Of a stretch of 8,520 nt of DNA, positions 1 through 6,048 are shown one piece after another. Position 1 is the first letter of the stretch. Each line of letters starts with the position of its first letter. Under the pieces are notes generated by a model. The model was not told the origin of the DNA and did no database searches. It saw only the letters and a program-made list of their open reading frames with translations. The stretch is from Desulfovibrionaceae bacterium (GTDB lineage Bacteria; Desulfobacterota; Desulfovibrionia; Desulfovibrionales; Desulfovibrionaceae), in NCBI GenBank assembly GCA_009783115.1, contig WRHT01000053.1, positions 1 to 8,520 of the forward strand, written 5' to 3'. Made by a program: the position numbers and the translations under genes.

Positions 1-205
1 TGAGATTGTCGTTTACCGGGCTGCAAGTGGACTGCATAACATAAATATCTTCGCCGCGCACGCTTTCCTGGATTTCTACGCGGCTTTCGCCGTCGTTGAA
101 GGTATCCAGCAGCACCTTGGTGGGCTTGGTGCGCAGTTTGGCGCAAATGGCCTCGGCGAGAGCCGGGTTGGAGGTCCCGCTAATGATTTTAATTTTGTTT
201 GGCAT
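1..205 (-). CDS. prs: Ribose-phosphate pyrophosphokinase, N-terminal part (truncated by window edge)
   Basis: Transfers pyrophosphate from ATP to ribose-5-phosphate to make PRPP, the cytosolic precursor of purines, pyrimidines, NAD, His and Trp. The first 68 residues are visible and the frame is open through base 1. They begin MPNKIKIISGTSNPALAEAI and show typical Prs N-terminal landmarks: SNPALA (family SNPELA), FNDGESRVEI (family FSDGEIRVEI), then VRGEDIYVMQST and PVNDNL. The ATG at 205 is preceded by AAGGA (212-216) with a 6-nt spacer, which fixes the start. The gene begins 21 nt after the encoded CCA of tRNA-Gln with no terminator between, so co-transcription with ispE and the tRNA is likely. 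The ispE-prs neighbourhood is common in Proteobacteria. The PRPP loop and the rest of the catalytic residues are outside the window, so only identity, not activity, can be judged. Confidence 0.95.
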   Translation of the reverse strand, partial: MPNKIKIISGTSNPALAEAICAKLRTKPTKVLLDTFNDGESRVEIQESVRGEDIYVMQSTCSPVNDNL

Positions 206-211
206 GCTTTG

Positions 212-216
212 TCCTT
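212..216 (-). promoter_or_regulatory. Shine-Dalgarno of prs inside the tRNA-prs spacer
   Basis: AAGGA lies 6 nt before the prs ATG and 10 nt after the last base of the tRNA CCA. If the 3' end of the tRNA is cut near base 227, the prs message would keep only about 21 nt of leader, just enough for this site. Confidence 0.8.
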
Positions 217-226
217 ACAAAATGAA

Positions 227-302
227 TGGCAGGGGCGGAAGGATTCGAACCTACGCATGACGGAACCAAAATCCGTTGCCTTACCAACTTGGCGACGCCC
301 CT
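227..302 (-). tRNA. tRNA-Gln (anticodon UUG), CCA encoded
   Basis: The cloverleaf can be folded by eye. The acceptor stem is AGGGGCG (302-296) with CGCCCCT (237-231), seven perfect pairs, then discriminator G (230) and genome-encoded CCA (229-227). The D-arm contains GCCAAGTTGGTAAGGC. The anticodon stem ACGGA/TCCGT closes the 7-base loop TTTTGGT, giving anticodon TTG. The T-loop is GGTTCGAATCC. The sequence closely resembles bacterial tRNA-Gln(UUG), and the length of 76 nt with CCA is normal. It sits between ispE and prs in the same direction. Its first 22 bases are also the last codons and stop codon of ispE, so it is probably cut out of a longer transcript, although a weak promoter just upstream cannot be excluded. 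Confidence 0.97.
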
Positions 303-1210
303 GTGCGCAAGAGCCGCATATATGTGCGCAATCCCATACGGGTGAATGCCGTATTCGCGGTTGCGGCCGCGTCTTGATCCGCAAAAATGCCAAAAATACT
401 GCTTCCGCTCCCGCTCATGAGCGCGAATTCAGCTCCAGCCTCAAGAAGCTCATTTTTAATCGCGGCCAATTGCGGGTACTCGGCAAAAACAGGTTTTTCA
501 AGGCTGTTGTATAGGGAACAATTTAACGCGGGTTTGTTCCTATACCGCGAGGGGTCAATTGTCAAGCCGCAGGGCGGGTTATTCTGCATTTTATCCCATG
601 CGGCATAGGCCCAGGCGGTGGATATCCGCAATTCCGGGCAAACCAGCAACAGGATCATGCCTTCCAGGGGCAGGAGCGGAGACAGGTCCGGAGCCAGTTT
701 TTCCCCCATGCCGGATACCCTGGCCGGGGTGTTCATGATAAAAAAAGGCACATCCGCGCCCACTCCAGCGGCCAGCTTCAGCAGTTCGTCTCCTTCCAGG
801 GCTTTTTGCCCAAGTTTGCGGCTTAAAGAATTGCAAAATAGCAGAAAACAGCCCGCGTTGGCGCTGCCGCCGCCCAGGCCTGCGCCTATGGGCACTCCTT
901 TGCGCAGTTCAATCCGCAGGGGCGGAAGCGGGGCCACATTTTGCTCAAAAAGAGCATAGGCCTTGGTCAGGGTGTTATCCAACGGGTCAAGTCCGGTTTC
1001 ACGGCAACTGACCTGACAGGACGCTCCGGCGTTGTTTCCTGTTTGGATTGTGATTTCGTCGTGGGGTTCATCCAGGGGCATTATCCAACTATTCAGGCTG
1101 TGGTAGCCGTCCGTCCGCCGTCCGGTGATTTCCAGAAACAGGTTTATTTTACAGCCGGATTTTAAAAGGGTTGGCCGCGTCCAGTTTTTTACCATGTAAG
1201 ATCCTGGCAT
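281..1210 (-). CDS. ispE: 4-diphosphocytidyl-2-C-methyl-D-erythritol kinase
   Basis: Phosphorylates the 2-hydroxyl of CDP-methylerythritol with ATP in the cytosolic MEP (non-mevalonate) isoprenoid pathway. This is a GHMP-kinase fold of 309 residues (E. coli IspE is 283). Visible landmarks are K21 in CKINLFLEITG, followed by RRTDGYHSL; the glycine-rich ATP loop PIGAGLGGGSANA (107-119); catalytic D153 in GVGADVPFF; and the C-terminal GHMP motif LMSGSGSSIFG (264-274). The start is uncertain. ATG 1210 overlaps the hslV stop by one base (TAATG) but has little Shine-Dalgarno, whereas ATG 1195 (residue 6) has AGGA 6 nt upstream. The 3' end is unusual: no in-frame stop occurs before the tRNA, and the TAA at 283-281 is bases 20-22 of tRNA-Gln, so the last six residues (GASPSW) are encoded by tRNA sequence. 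Likely co-transcribed with hslV upstream and the tRNA and prs downstream. Confidence 0.95.
   Translation of the reverse strand: MPGSYMVKNWTRPTLLKSGCKINLFLEITGRRTDGYHSLNSWIMPLDEPHDEITIQTGNNAGASCQVSCRETGLDPLDNTLTKAYALFEQNVAPLPPLRIELRKGVPIGAGLGGGSANAGCFLLFCNSLSRKLGQKALEGDELLKLAAGVGADVPFFIMNTPARVSGMGEKLAPDLSPLLPLEGMILLLVCPELRISTAWAYAAWDKMQNNPPCGLTIDPSRYRNKPALNCSLYNSLEKPVFAEYPQLAAIKNELLEAGAEFALMSGSGSSIFGIFADQDAAATANTAFTRMGLRTYMRLLRTGASPSW
317..346 (-). promoter_or_regulatory. Weak candidate sigma-70 promoter for tRNA-Gln inside ispE
   Basis: TTCACC (346-341) and TATATG (322-317), 18 nt apart, each match four of six consensus bases. Transcription would start around base 310, about 8 nt before the mature 5' end of the tRNA. 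The match is poor and sits in coding sequence, so chance is a serious alternative. It is listed only because an own promoter would let the tRNA be made without cutting the ispE message. Confidence 0.2.
1202..1205 (-). promoter_or_regulatory. Shine-Dalgarno supporting an internal ispE start
   Basis: AGGA, 6 nt before the ATG at 1195, within the first codons of the longer ispE reading. It favours translation from residue 6 (MVKNWTRP) over the TAATG-coupled start at 1210. Both are in frame, and the choice does not affect any kinase motif. Confidence 0.5.
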
Positions 1211-1752
1211 TATTCCAGTTCTTCCAGGGTAAGATGATCATTGGTGTATACGCAGATGCCGCAGGCAATGTTCATGGCCTCGCGGGCGATTTGGGCGGCA
1301 TCCAAGGCGCTGTGCCTGAGCAGCGCCTTGGCCGCGGCCATGGCGTAAGGACCGCCGCTGCCGATGGCCGTTACGCCGTCGTCCGGCTCAACCACATCGC
1401 CATTGCCGGAGAGCAGCAGGATATTATTTTTGTCAGCAACCAGCAGCATGGCCTGCAAATGGCGCAAATAGCGATCCATCCGCCAGTCTTTGGCTGTTTC
1501 CACCGCCGCGCGCAACAGGTTTCCTTGCTGTTCTTCCAGTTTTTTTTCAAAACGTTCGAACAGGGTAAAGGCATCCGCGGTGGAGCCGGCGAAACCGGCC
1601 AGAATTTTGTCATGGTACATTCGGCGCACTTTTCTGGCCGTGTGCTTCATGACCACGGATTGTCCCTGGGTCACTTGGCCGTCTCCGGCCATTACCACTT
1701 TGTTGTTTTTGTGCACCGCCAGGATGGTTGTTCCGTGCAATTCGTGGGACAT
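1210..1752 (-). CDS. hslV: ATP-dependent protease subunit HslV (ClpQ)
   Basis: Peptidase subunit of the cytosolic HslUV protease, a proteasome-like double hexamer with an N-terminal nucleophile that is fed by the HslU ATPase. The 180 residues align closely with known HslV: GTTILAV (7-13), AGDGQVTQG (22-30), KVRR (41-44), [20 protein letters not shown] (about 52-71), [15 protein letters not shown] and CVYTND near the end. The Thr equivalent to the E. coli nucleophile is T8, with D24 and K41 as its conserved partners. Unlike the E. coli protein, where this Thr directly follows Met1, seven residues (MSHELHG) precede it. The start is well supported by GGAGG (1757-1761) 4 nt upstream, and no later Met could place Thr at the N-terminus. 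hslU is not adjacent here. The stop overlaps the ispE ATG by one base. An 84-nt gap upstream makes it the gene in this cluster most likely to have its own promoter, but none is clear. Confidence 0.97.
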   Translation of the reverse strand: MSHELHGTTILAVHKNNKVVMAGDGQVTQGQSVVMKHTARKVRRMYHDKILAGFAGSTADAFTLFERFEKKLEEQQGNLLRAAVETAKDWRMDRYLRHLQAMLLVADKNNILLLSGNGDVVEPDDGVTAIGSGGPYAMAAAKALLRHSALDAAQIAREAMNIACGICVYTNDHLTLEELE

Positions 1753-1836
1753 TTTTCCTCCATGGGTTCCTTTGGGGGCTGATTGGGCTGATGGACCTTA
1801 TCCTTCATGCAAATTTCCGGCGGGGCCAGCGTGGGG
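1753..1836 (-). other. 84-nt spacer between the M48 protease gene and hslV
   Basis: The largest non-coding gap in the window. It holds the hslV Shine-Dalgarno GGAGG (1757-1761) and an imperfect 9-bp tandem duplication (plus strand GGGCTGATT/GGGCTGATG, 1776-1793). I see no hairpin with a U-run and no good sigma-70 or sigma-32 promoter. Its size relative to the other junctions (1-21 nt) suggests a place for regulation or processing. Confidence 0.6.
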
Positions 1837-3246
1837 TTATTGCCAGAAAGAGCGGCGTTCGGCGTATTTTTTTTCAAAAAGAAGCAGTTCTTCTTTATCC
1901 GTATCGTTTTTAACCATGCTACGCAGCCGCAGGTAATTTTGTTCGGTTTTTGGGGCGTTGTTTTCATACAGGGCGCTGTAAGCCAGATGCAGGTGGGCCT
2001 GAAAGAGCTGTCCGCTCTTGCCCAGGACCTGGGCGTAATAATAATGCGTCTCGGATTCTTCGGGCTGACGCCGCAAAATCTGCTTGTAGCAATCTATGGC
2101 CTGTTCTTTTTGCCCGGCGTCCGCCAGGAGTCTGGCGTAATAGAACATGGCCAGGTAGTCGCCGGGGTTTTTCGCGGTGGCCTGCTGTAAAAGCATAAGG
2201 GCGGCGTTCCTGTCGCCTTTAAGGTAATTGAAGCGTCCGGCTTCGCGCAGAAAGAGCGGATCTTCGGGACGGATTCGCAGGGCTTCCTCAAAAGCTTGCC
2301 GCGCGTCCGCGATACGATTGGTCCGTTCGTACAGAAGACCGAATCCAAGGCAGGCCAGGGCGGCCTCTGCTCCTTTGCGCTGTTCCGTAAAAAATTGCAG
2401 GGCGGTTTCCGGATTGGCGTAACGCCCGCGGATCAGGGTCTGGATGCGCAAAAAGCGTTCATTATCATAGGTTTTTTTCTCATTCGGCGAGGCTCTTTGT
2501 ATGCGCGCCGTAATGTCCGCGATGCGTCCGCTCATATCCGGGTGGGTGGAAAGATACACCGGAATTTCCGTACCTGTGATCCATTGCGGACGTTGGATTA
2601 TCCTGAAGGCTTCCACCATGCTTTCCGGAGGGTAGCCGGCGGCCATAAAGTAATTGTAGCCCAACTGATCCGCTTCGTTCTCATCAATGCGGCTGTATCC
2701 GAGCATGGCGCTATGCCCGGCGGCCATACTGCCGGAAATTATCGCCGGGAGCGCATCGCCGCTTCCGGCCAAAAAGACTCCGGCCAGGGCGCCGACGGCT
2801 GTGAGCAGGCCGATTTTCCTGGCTTGCCCAATACGCCTGGCGATATGGCGCTGGGTGACATGGGCCAGTTCGTGGGCCAGCACTCCGGCCGTTTCAGCCT
2901 CATTGCGCAGGTTCAGAATGAGGCCGGTGTGCAAAAAAATGTATCCCCCGGGGGCCGCGAAGGCATTCAAGGTATCGTCGCGGATTACGTTTATGCTGAA
3001 GCGGAAAGGCTGCGGCGGCGCCTGGGTCAGGATGCGCTGCAAAAGATATTCCACATAATCCGTTACTTCCGGGTCTTTCACGATAGTTTTTGATGAACGC
3101 AGGAAGATGTTGAAATTGCGGCCCAGTTCCACTTCTTCCGACAGGGTGATTTCCGCGGCGGCCGGGGTAGGGAGTAACTGGAAAAATGCAAGAAAATAAA
3201 GGAAAAGACGGAAACGTGGACGCCGTTGGTTTATTCCAGATCCCAT
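1837..3246 (-). CDS. bepA: BepA-like periplasmic M48 zinc metalloprotease with C-terminal TPR repeats
   Basis: A 469-residue member of the BepA/YfgC group of M48 peptidases. In E. coli, BepA works in the periplasm to promote or clear outer-membrane beta-barrel proteins such as LptD. The N-terminus has a Sec signal peptide: basic RRPRFR, a hydrophobic core, then PTPAAA with likely cleavage after A31. The zinc motif HELAH is at 125-129, the third ligand is probably E191 in ENEAD (189-193), and the conserved STHP is at 233-236, all as in BepA. A glycine/alanine-rich hydrophobic stretch at about 145-175 lies between the zinc motifs. Residues about 295-425 carry TPR-like repeats (for example ADARQAFEEALRIRPED and EQAIDCYKQILRRQPEE). 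The start overlaps the cysS end by 16 nt and has AGGG 6 nt upstream, so translation is probably coupled. The LolB-like and TPR lipoprotein genes nearby fit an envelope-assembly role. The exact substrate is not shown by sequence. Confidence 0.88.
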   Translation of the reverse strand: MGSGINQRRPRFRLFLYFLAFFQLLPTPAAAEITLSEEVELGRNFNIFLRSSKTIVKDPEVTDYVEYLLQRILTQAPPQPFRFSINVIRDDTLNAFAAPGGYIFLHTGLILNLRNEAETAGVLAHELAHVTQRHIARRIGQARKIGLLTAVGALAGVFLAGSGDALPAIISGSMAAGHSAMLGYSRIDENEADQLGYNYFMAAGYPPESMVEAFRIIQRPQWITGTEIPVYLSTHPDMSGRIADITARIQRASPNEKKTYDNERFLRIQTLIRGRYANPETALQFFTEQRKGAEAALACLGFGLLYERTNRIADARQAFEEALRIRPEDPLFLREAGRFNYLKGDRNAALMLLQQATAKNPGDYLAMFYYARLLADAGQKEQAIDCYKQILRRQPEESETHYYYAQVLGKSGQLFQAHLHLAYSALYENNAPKTEQNYLRLRSMVKNDTDKEELLLFEKKYAERRSFWQ

Positions 3247-4688
3247 ACCATTCCCTGCGGGGTGTCGCGCAAGAGTACGCCCATGGCGGCAAGTTCATCG
3301 CGTATGGCGTCGGAACGGGTGAAATCTTTGGCTGAACGGGCCGCCTTACGCTCCTCGATCAAGACAGAAATTCGATCTCGGTCAATTTGCCGGCGCGTTA
3401 GCTGAATATCTTTGAGTATTTCAAGAAAGGCGGCCGGTTCCTGTTGCAGCAGGCCGAGAATCTTTCCCCAGTCTTGCAGCAAATCCTGGGCCTGTTTTAG
3501 AAGCTGGCGCCCCCCCTCGTTTTTGCTCAGGATTTTATTCTCCAGCACACGGTTGGTCTGGCGCACCAGGTTGTTGATCTGTCCCAGAGCGGCGGCGGTA
3601 TTCAAATCGTCCGCCATACTTTCCCGCCAGGCCTGGGCGGTTTTTCGCATTTCTTCCGTTTCGGCCGCATCCGCCTCGCCGGGTTGCCATTTATCCCTTT
3701 GCAGAGCAAGGTGAATGGCTTCAAGTCCTTGGTACAGGCGTTTCAGATTTTTTTCCGCCTCCTCCATTGCCCCATCGCTGAAATCAATGGGGGTGCGGTA
3801 ATGTCTGGTCAATAGGAAGAAACGTAGAACCTCCGGAAGGTGAAAACTGAAAACTTCCCGGATCGTCTTGAAATTGCCGAGAGATTTGGCCATTTTTTCG
3901 GCGTTTATTTCCACAAAGCCATTATGCACCCAGTAGCGGCAAAATTCCCGGCCCAAGGCCGCTTCGCTCTGGGCGATTTCGTTTTCATGGTGAGGAAAGA
4001 TCAGGTCTTGTCCCCCTCCGTGGATATCCAGGGGCAAAGACAGGTATTTCCCGCTCATGGCCGAACATTCTATATGCCAGCCCGGGCGTCCTTTGCCCCA
4101 AGGGCTTTCCCAATACGGCTCATTGGGTTTGGCGGCCTTCCACAGGGCGAAATCCAGCGGGTTTTCTTTTTCTTCATCCGGGGGCACCCGTGCTCCGGAC
4201 AGAAGTTCATCCAAGCTGCGCCCGGAAAGTTTGCCGTAACCGGCAAATGAATGTACCCGAAAATACACGTTGCCGGATACGGTGGCATAGGCATGTTTTT
4301 TTTGGATTAGATCCCGGCAAAGTTGCAGCATGTCTTCCACATGTTCCGTAGCCCTGGGTTCAAGATTCGCCCGGAGCACTCCCAATTTATCCATATCTTC
4401 ATAAAATGCCTGGATGTATTTTTGCGCTATTTCCTCGCTGGAAACCATTTCTTTGTTGGCCCGGTTAATGATTTTATCGTCCACATCCGTAAAGTTGCGG
4501 ACATAAGTCACTTCCAGGCCTAGGCTGAGTAATTGCCGTACCAGCACATCAAAAATCACCGCCGAGCGGGCGTGTCCGACATGGCAATAGTCGTAGGCCG
4601 TAATGCCGCAGACATAAATGCTGGCCTTGCCTTTCCGGATCGGAACAAAGGGCTCTTTTTTGCGGGAAAGGGTGTTGAAAATCTGCAT
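3231..4688 (-). CDS. cysS: Cysteinyl-tRNA synthetase
   Basis: Class I aminoacyl-tRNA synthetase that charges tRNA-Cys in the cytosol; 485 residues against 461 in E. coli. The N-terminus MQIFNTLSRKKEPF is typical. Visible landmarks are the zinc ligands C27, C208 (WHIEC), H233 and E237 (FPHHENE); the HIGH-type motif HVGH (36-39); the cysteine-site region with FTDVDDKI (66-73); and GGGQDLIFPHHENEIAQSE (224-242). The KMSKS loop reads KMAKS (265-269), with alanine in place of the first serine. The C-terminal part (about 330-485) is the helical anticodon-binding and DALR-type region. The start is supported by AGGAG (4694-4698) 5 nt upstream. It lies 18 nt after rpiB and overlaps the M48 protease start by 16 nt. 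There is no room for a T-box or other leader, so regulation is probably at operon level. Confidence 0.97.
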   Translation of the reverse strand: MQIFNTLSRKKEPFVPIRKGKASIYVCGITAYDYCHVGHARSAVIFDVLVRQLLSLGLEVTYVRNFTDVDDKIINRANKEMVSSEEIAQKYIQAFYEDMDKLGVLRANLEPRATEHVEDMLQLCRDLIQKKHAYATVSGNVYFRVHSFAGYGKLSGRSLDELLSGARVPPDEEKENPLDFALWKAAKPNEPYWESPWGKGRPGWHIECSAMSGKYLSLPLDIHGGGQDLIFPHHENEIAQSEAALGREFCRYWVHNGFVEINAEKMAKSLGNFKTIREVFSFHLPEVLRFFLLTRHYRTPIDFSDGAMEEAEKNLKRLYQGLEAIHLALQRDKWQPGEADAAETEEMRKTAQAWRESMADDLNTAAALGQINNLVRQTNRVLENKILSKNEGGRQLLKQAQDLLQDWGKILGLLQQEPAAFLEILKDIQLTRRQIDRDRISVLIEERKAARSAKDFTRSDAIRDELAAMGVLLRDTPQGMVWDLE

Positions 4689-4706
4689 GCGCGCTCCTGG
4701 CCCGGC

Positions 4707-5168
4707 CTAACCGATGCCTGCCGGGCTATGCTCCAGCAGGGCCAGGCGCCGCTCATGCCGGCCGCCCTCGTATGGTGTTTCAAGAAAAACTTCGAGTATT
4801 TCCAGGGCCAGATCCGGGGTGGTGACGCGCTGTCCCAGGCAGAGCACATTGGCGTTGTTGTGCGCCCTGGCGGCCCGGGCATGAAAGGTGTGGGCGCAGA
4901 CGGCCGCGCGTATTCCGCGGTAGCGATTGGCGGCCATGGACATGCCGAGGCCGGTGCCGCAGATAAGTATGCCCAGGCCGTTTCCGCCCAGCACAGCCCC
5001 GCATACCGCGGACGCCGCCTCCGGGTAGTCGCAGCTCTCCGTGGAGTGGGCGCCCAGATCTTCCACCGTCCGTTTCAGCTTTTCCAGATGTGCCCGGAGG
5101 ATTTTTTTCAGATCAAAACCGGCATGATCCGAGCCGATAAAAAAAGGGGTTTCCATCGGGACAGGCAT
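4707..5168 (-). CDS. rpiB: Ribose-5-phosphate isomerase B
   Basis: Interconverts ribulose-5-phosphate and ribose-5-phosphate in the non-oxidative pentose phosphate pathway; it belongs to the RpiB/LacAB family. From the ATG at 5168 the protein has 153 residues (E. coli RpiB has 149). It shows the N-terminal IGSDHAGFDLK (11-21), DYPEAA (48-53), the active-site ILICGTGLGMSMAANRYRGI (67-86) with catalytic C70, and the conserved H103 in RAHNNANVL, ending in the family-typical YEGGRHERR. The open frame extends to an ATG at 5216, but that would overlap the lolB-like gene and add 16 residues absent from the family. ATG 5168 has GGAG (5175-5178) at a 6-nt spacing and begins 13 nt after the upstream stop. 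Its product ribose-5-phosphate is the substrate of Prs, encoded at the other end of the cluster. Confidence 0.95.
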   Translation of the reverse strand: MPVPMETPFFIGSDHAGFDLKKILRAHLEKLKRTVEDLGAHSTESCDYPEAASAVCGAVLGGNGLGILICGTGLGMSMAANRYRGIRAAVCAHTFHARAARAHNNANVLCLGQRVTTPDLALEILEVFLETPYEGGRHERRLALLEHSPAGIG

Positions 5169-5174
5169 AAGACG

Positions 5175-5178
5175 CTCC
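5175..5178 (-). promoter_or_regulatory. Shine-Dalgarno fixing the rpiB start
   Basis: GGAG, 6 nt before ATG 5168 in the 13-nt gap after the lolB-like stop codon. It selects this start over the in-frame ATG at 5216 (inside the previous gene) and ATG 5156, which has no such site. Confidence 0.75.
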
Positions 5179-5181
5179 GGG

Positions 5182-6048
5182 TTATTGTTCTTGGGAGAGG
5201 ACGCTTTTAAGCTCACGGGTTGACGCCGAGGGCGGGATAAGCAGGTTTAGTTGGGTTTCCATAAAGGGTTGGGGCAGTTTTTTCAAACTTTTTACCTGCA
5301 GGGTAATGGAAATTCCCTTGGGATGCTCCAGGGTGATCCGGCGCGGTCCGGGCAGGGGGGATGTATTGGCCACCAGGGTCACCGGGTTCTGGTATTCCAG
5401 TTCCATGATCCAGCTTTCCGGCTCTGTTGATTGCCATTTTTGCGGATAACCCTGGGCGTCGATGGTGAGGTATCCATAGCGGCGGCCCTGGGTCAGCCGG
5501 AAAATGCTCTGACGGTTCACGGTTGTATTCAGAAGGGACGGTTCAGGCCCGCCGTCCATAAAAAAATCCGTGTAGCGTCCGCTGAGCAACAGGGCGAGTT
5601 CTCCCAAGCTCATGGGCAAGGGGAAATTAATGGTTGCGCGCAGGGCTTCCTGGGGATCGGAACTGACTATGGCCCTATTGTTTCTCAGGTCATAAAGCAG
5701 GAAATATTCCTGATCTTCACGGATTTTGGCCACAGTAGTTCCCACGGAACTTTGCAGATCCAGGCGCAGGGGGTGATGCCCGGACAGGGCGCCGTTACTC
5801 CAGATATAGGCGCCCAGGAGGGCGCTTTCCTGGGGCAGGTTTATCCTCATGGTTAGGCTTGAGTTATAGGGTCCGGCATTCAGCTTGGCCCGGGCGTTCA
5901 GGTTTTCTATTTCGTTCCAGCTCGCCCGGCCAAGTTCTTCATCCAGATCCGTATATTGCACTACCCCTGACGGGCAACCGCCGAGTATAAGCAAGGAAAC
6001 TATGCCGGCAAGTAAAGACAAGTGTTTGTAAAAGGATTTCATGGGCAT
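5182..6048 (-). CDS. lolB: LolB-like outer-membrane lipoprotein
   Basis: Probable lipoprotein of 288 residues. The N-terminus has K4, K8, a hydrophobic core and the lipobox LGGC (22-25), so C25 should be lipidated; the +2 residue is P, not the Asp that retains lipoproteins in the inner membrane of enterics. The mature part looks LolA/LolB/DUF4292-like: alternating beta-strand pattern, LRLDLQSSVGTTVAKI (94-109), then FPLPMSLGELALLLSGRY (142-159), a proline/leucine motif ending in G that recurs in LolB relatives, and YGYLTIDAQGYPQKW (191-205). LolB accepts lipoproteins from LolA and inserts them into the outer membrane. Linkage to ispE and prs, as in gamma-proteobacteria, supports the name, but similarity is weak and the protein is longer than E. 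coli LolB (about 207 residues). Alternative: an uncharacterised lipoprotein of the same fold. The start overlaps the preceding stop (TAATG) without a clear Shine-Dalgarno, so coupling is likely; ATG 6042 is an alternative. Confidence 0.6.
   Translation of the reverse strand: MPMKSFYKHLSLLAGIVSLLILGGCPSGVVQYTDLDEELGRASWNEIENLNARAKLNAGPYNSSLTMRINLPQESALLGAYIWSNGALSGHHPLRLDLQSSVGTTVAKIREDQEYFLLYDLRNNRAIVSSDPQEALRATINFPLPMSLGELALLLSGRYTDFFMDGGPEPSLLNTTVNRQSIFRLTQGRRYGYLTIDAQGYPQKWQSTEPESWIMELEYQNPVTLVANTSPLPGPRRITLEHPKGISITLQVKSLKKLPQPFMETQLNLLIPPSASTRELKSVLSQEQ

Noticed and set aside
1797..1836. GC-rich stretch after the M48 stop codon as a terminator
   Set aside because: Only a three-pair stem can be drawn (GGC/GCC) and no U-run follows.
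1753..1890. Possible sigma-32 promoter for hslV (TTTGAAA near the 3' end of the M48 gene and CCCCAC just after its stop)
   Set aside because: The two elements are about 35 nt apart, far more than the 11-16 nt expected, and the -10 match is partial.
1692..1967. Minus-strand open frame across the M48-hslV junction, including a possible 38-codon leader peptide starting at 1808
   Set aside because: It overlaps both neighbours out of frame, has no good Shine-Dalgarno, and its composition looks like a shadow of the real genes.
2296..3093. Long plus-strand open frame of 265 codons opposite the M48 protease gene
   Set aside because: It lies wholly antisense to a gene with clear motifs, has no recognisable domain, and is the kind of shadow frame expected opposite codon-biased coding sequence. 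The same applies to plus-strand frames at 1171-1782 and 4533-5210.
1540..4303. Three coding A8 runs (1540-1547 in hslV, 1867-1874 in the M48 gene, 4296-4303 in cysS) as possible slippage or programmed frameshift sites
   Set aside because: Each is explained by ordinary Lys/Phe codons, the frames continue intact on both sides, and no alternative product is suggested.
5169..5216. Longer rpiB reading from the ATG at 5216
   Set aside because: It would overlap the lolB-like gene by 35 nt and add residues absent from the family, whereas ATG 5168 has a well-placed GGAG.
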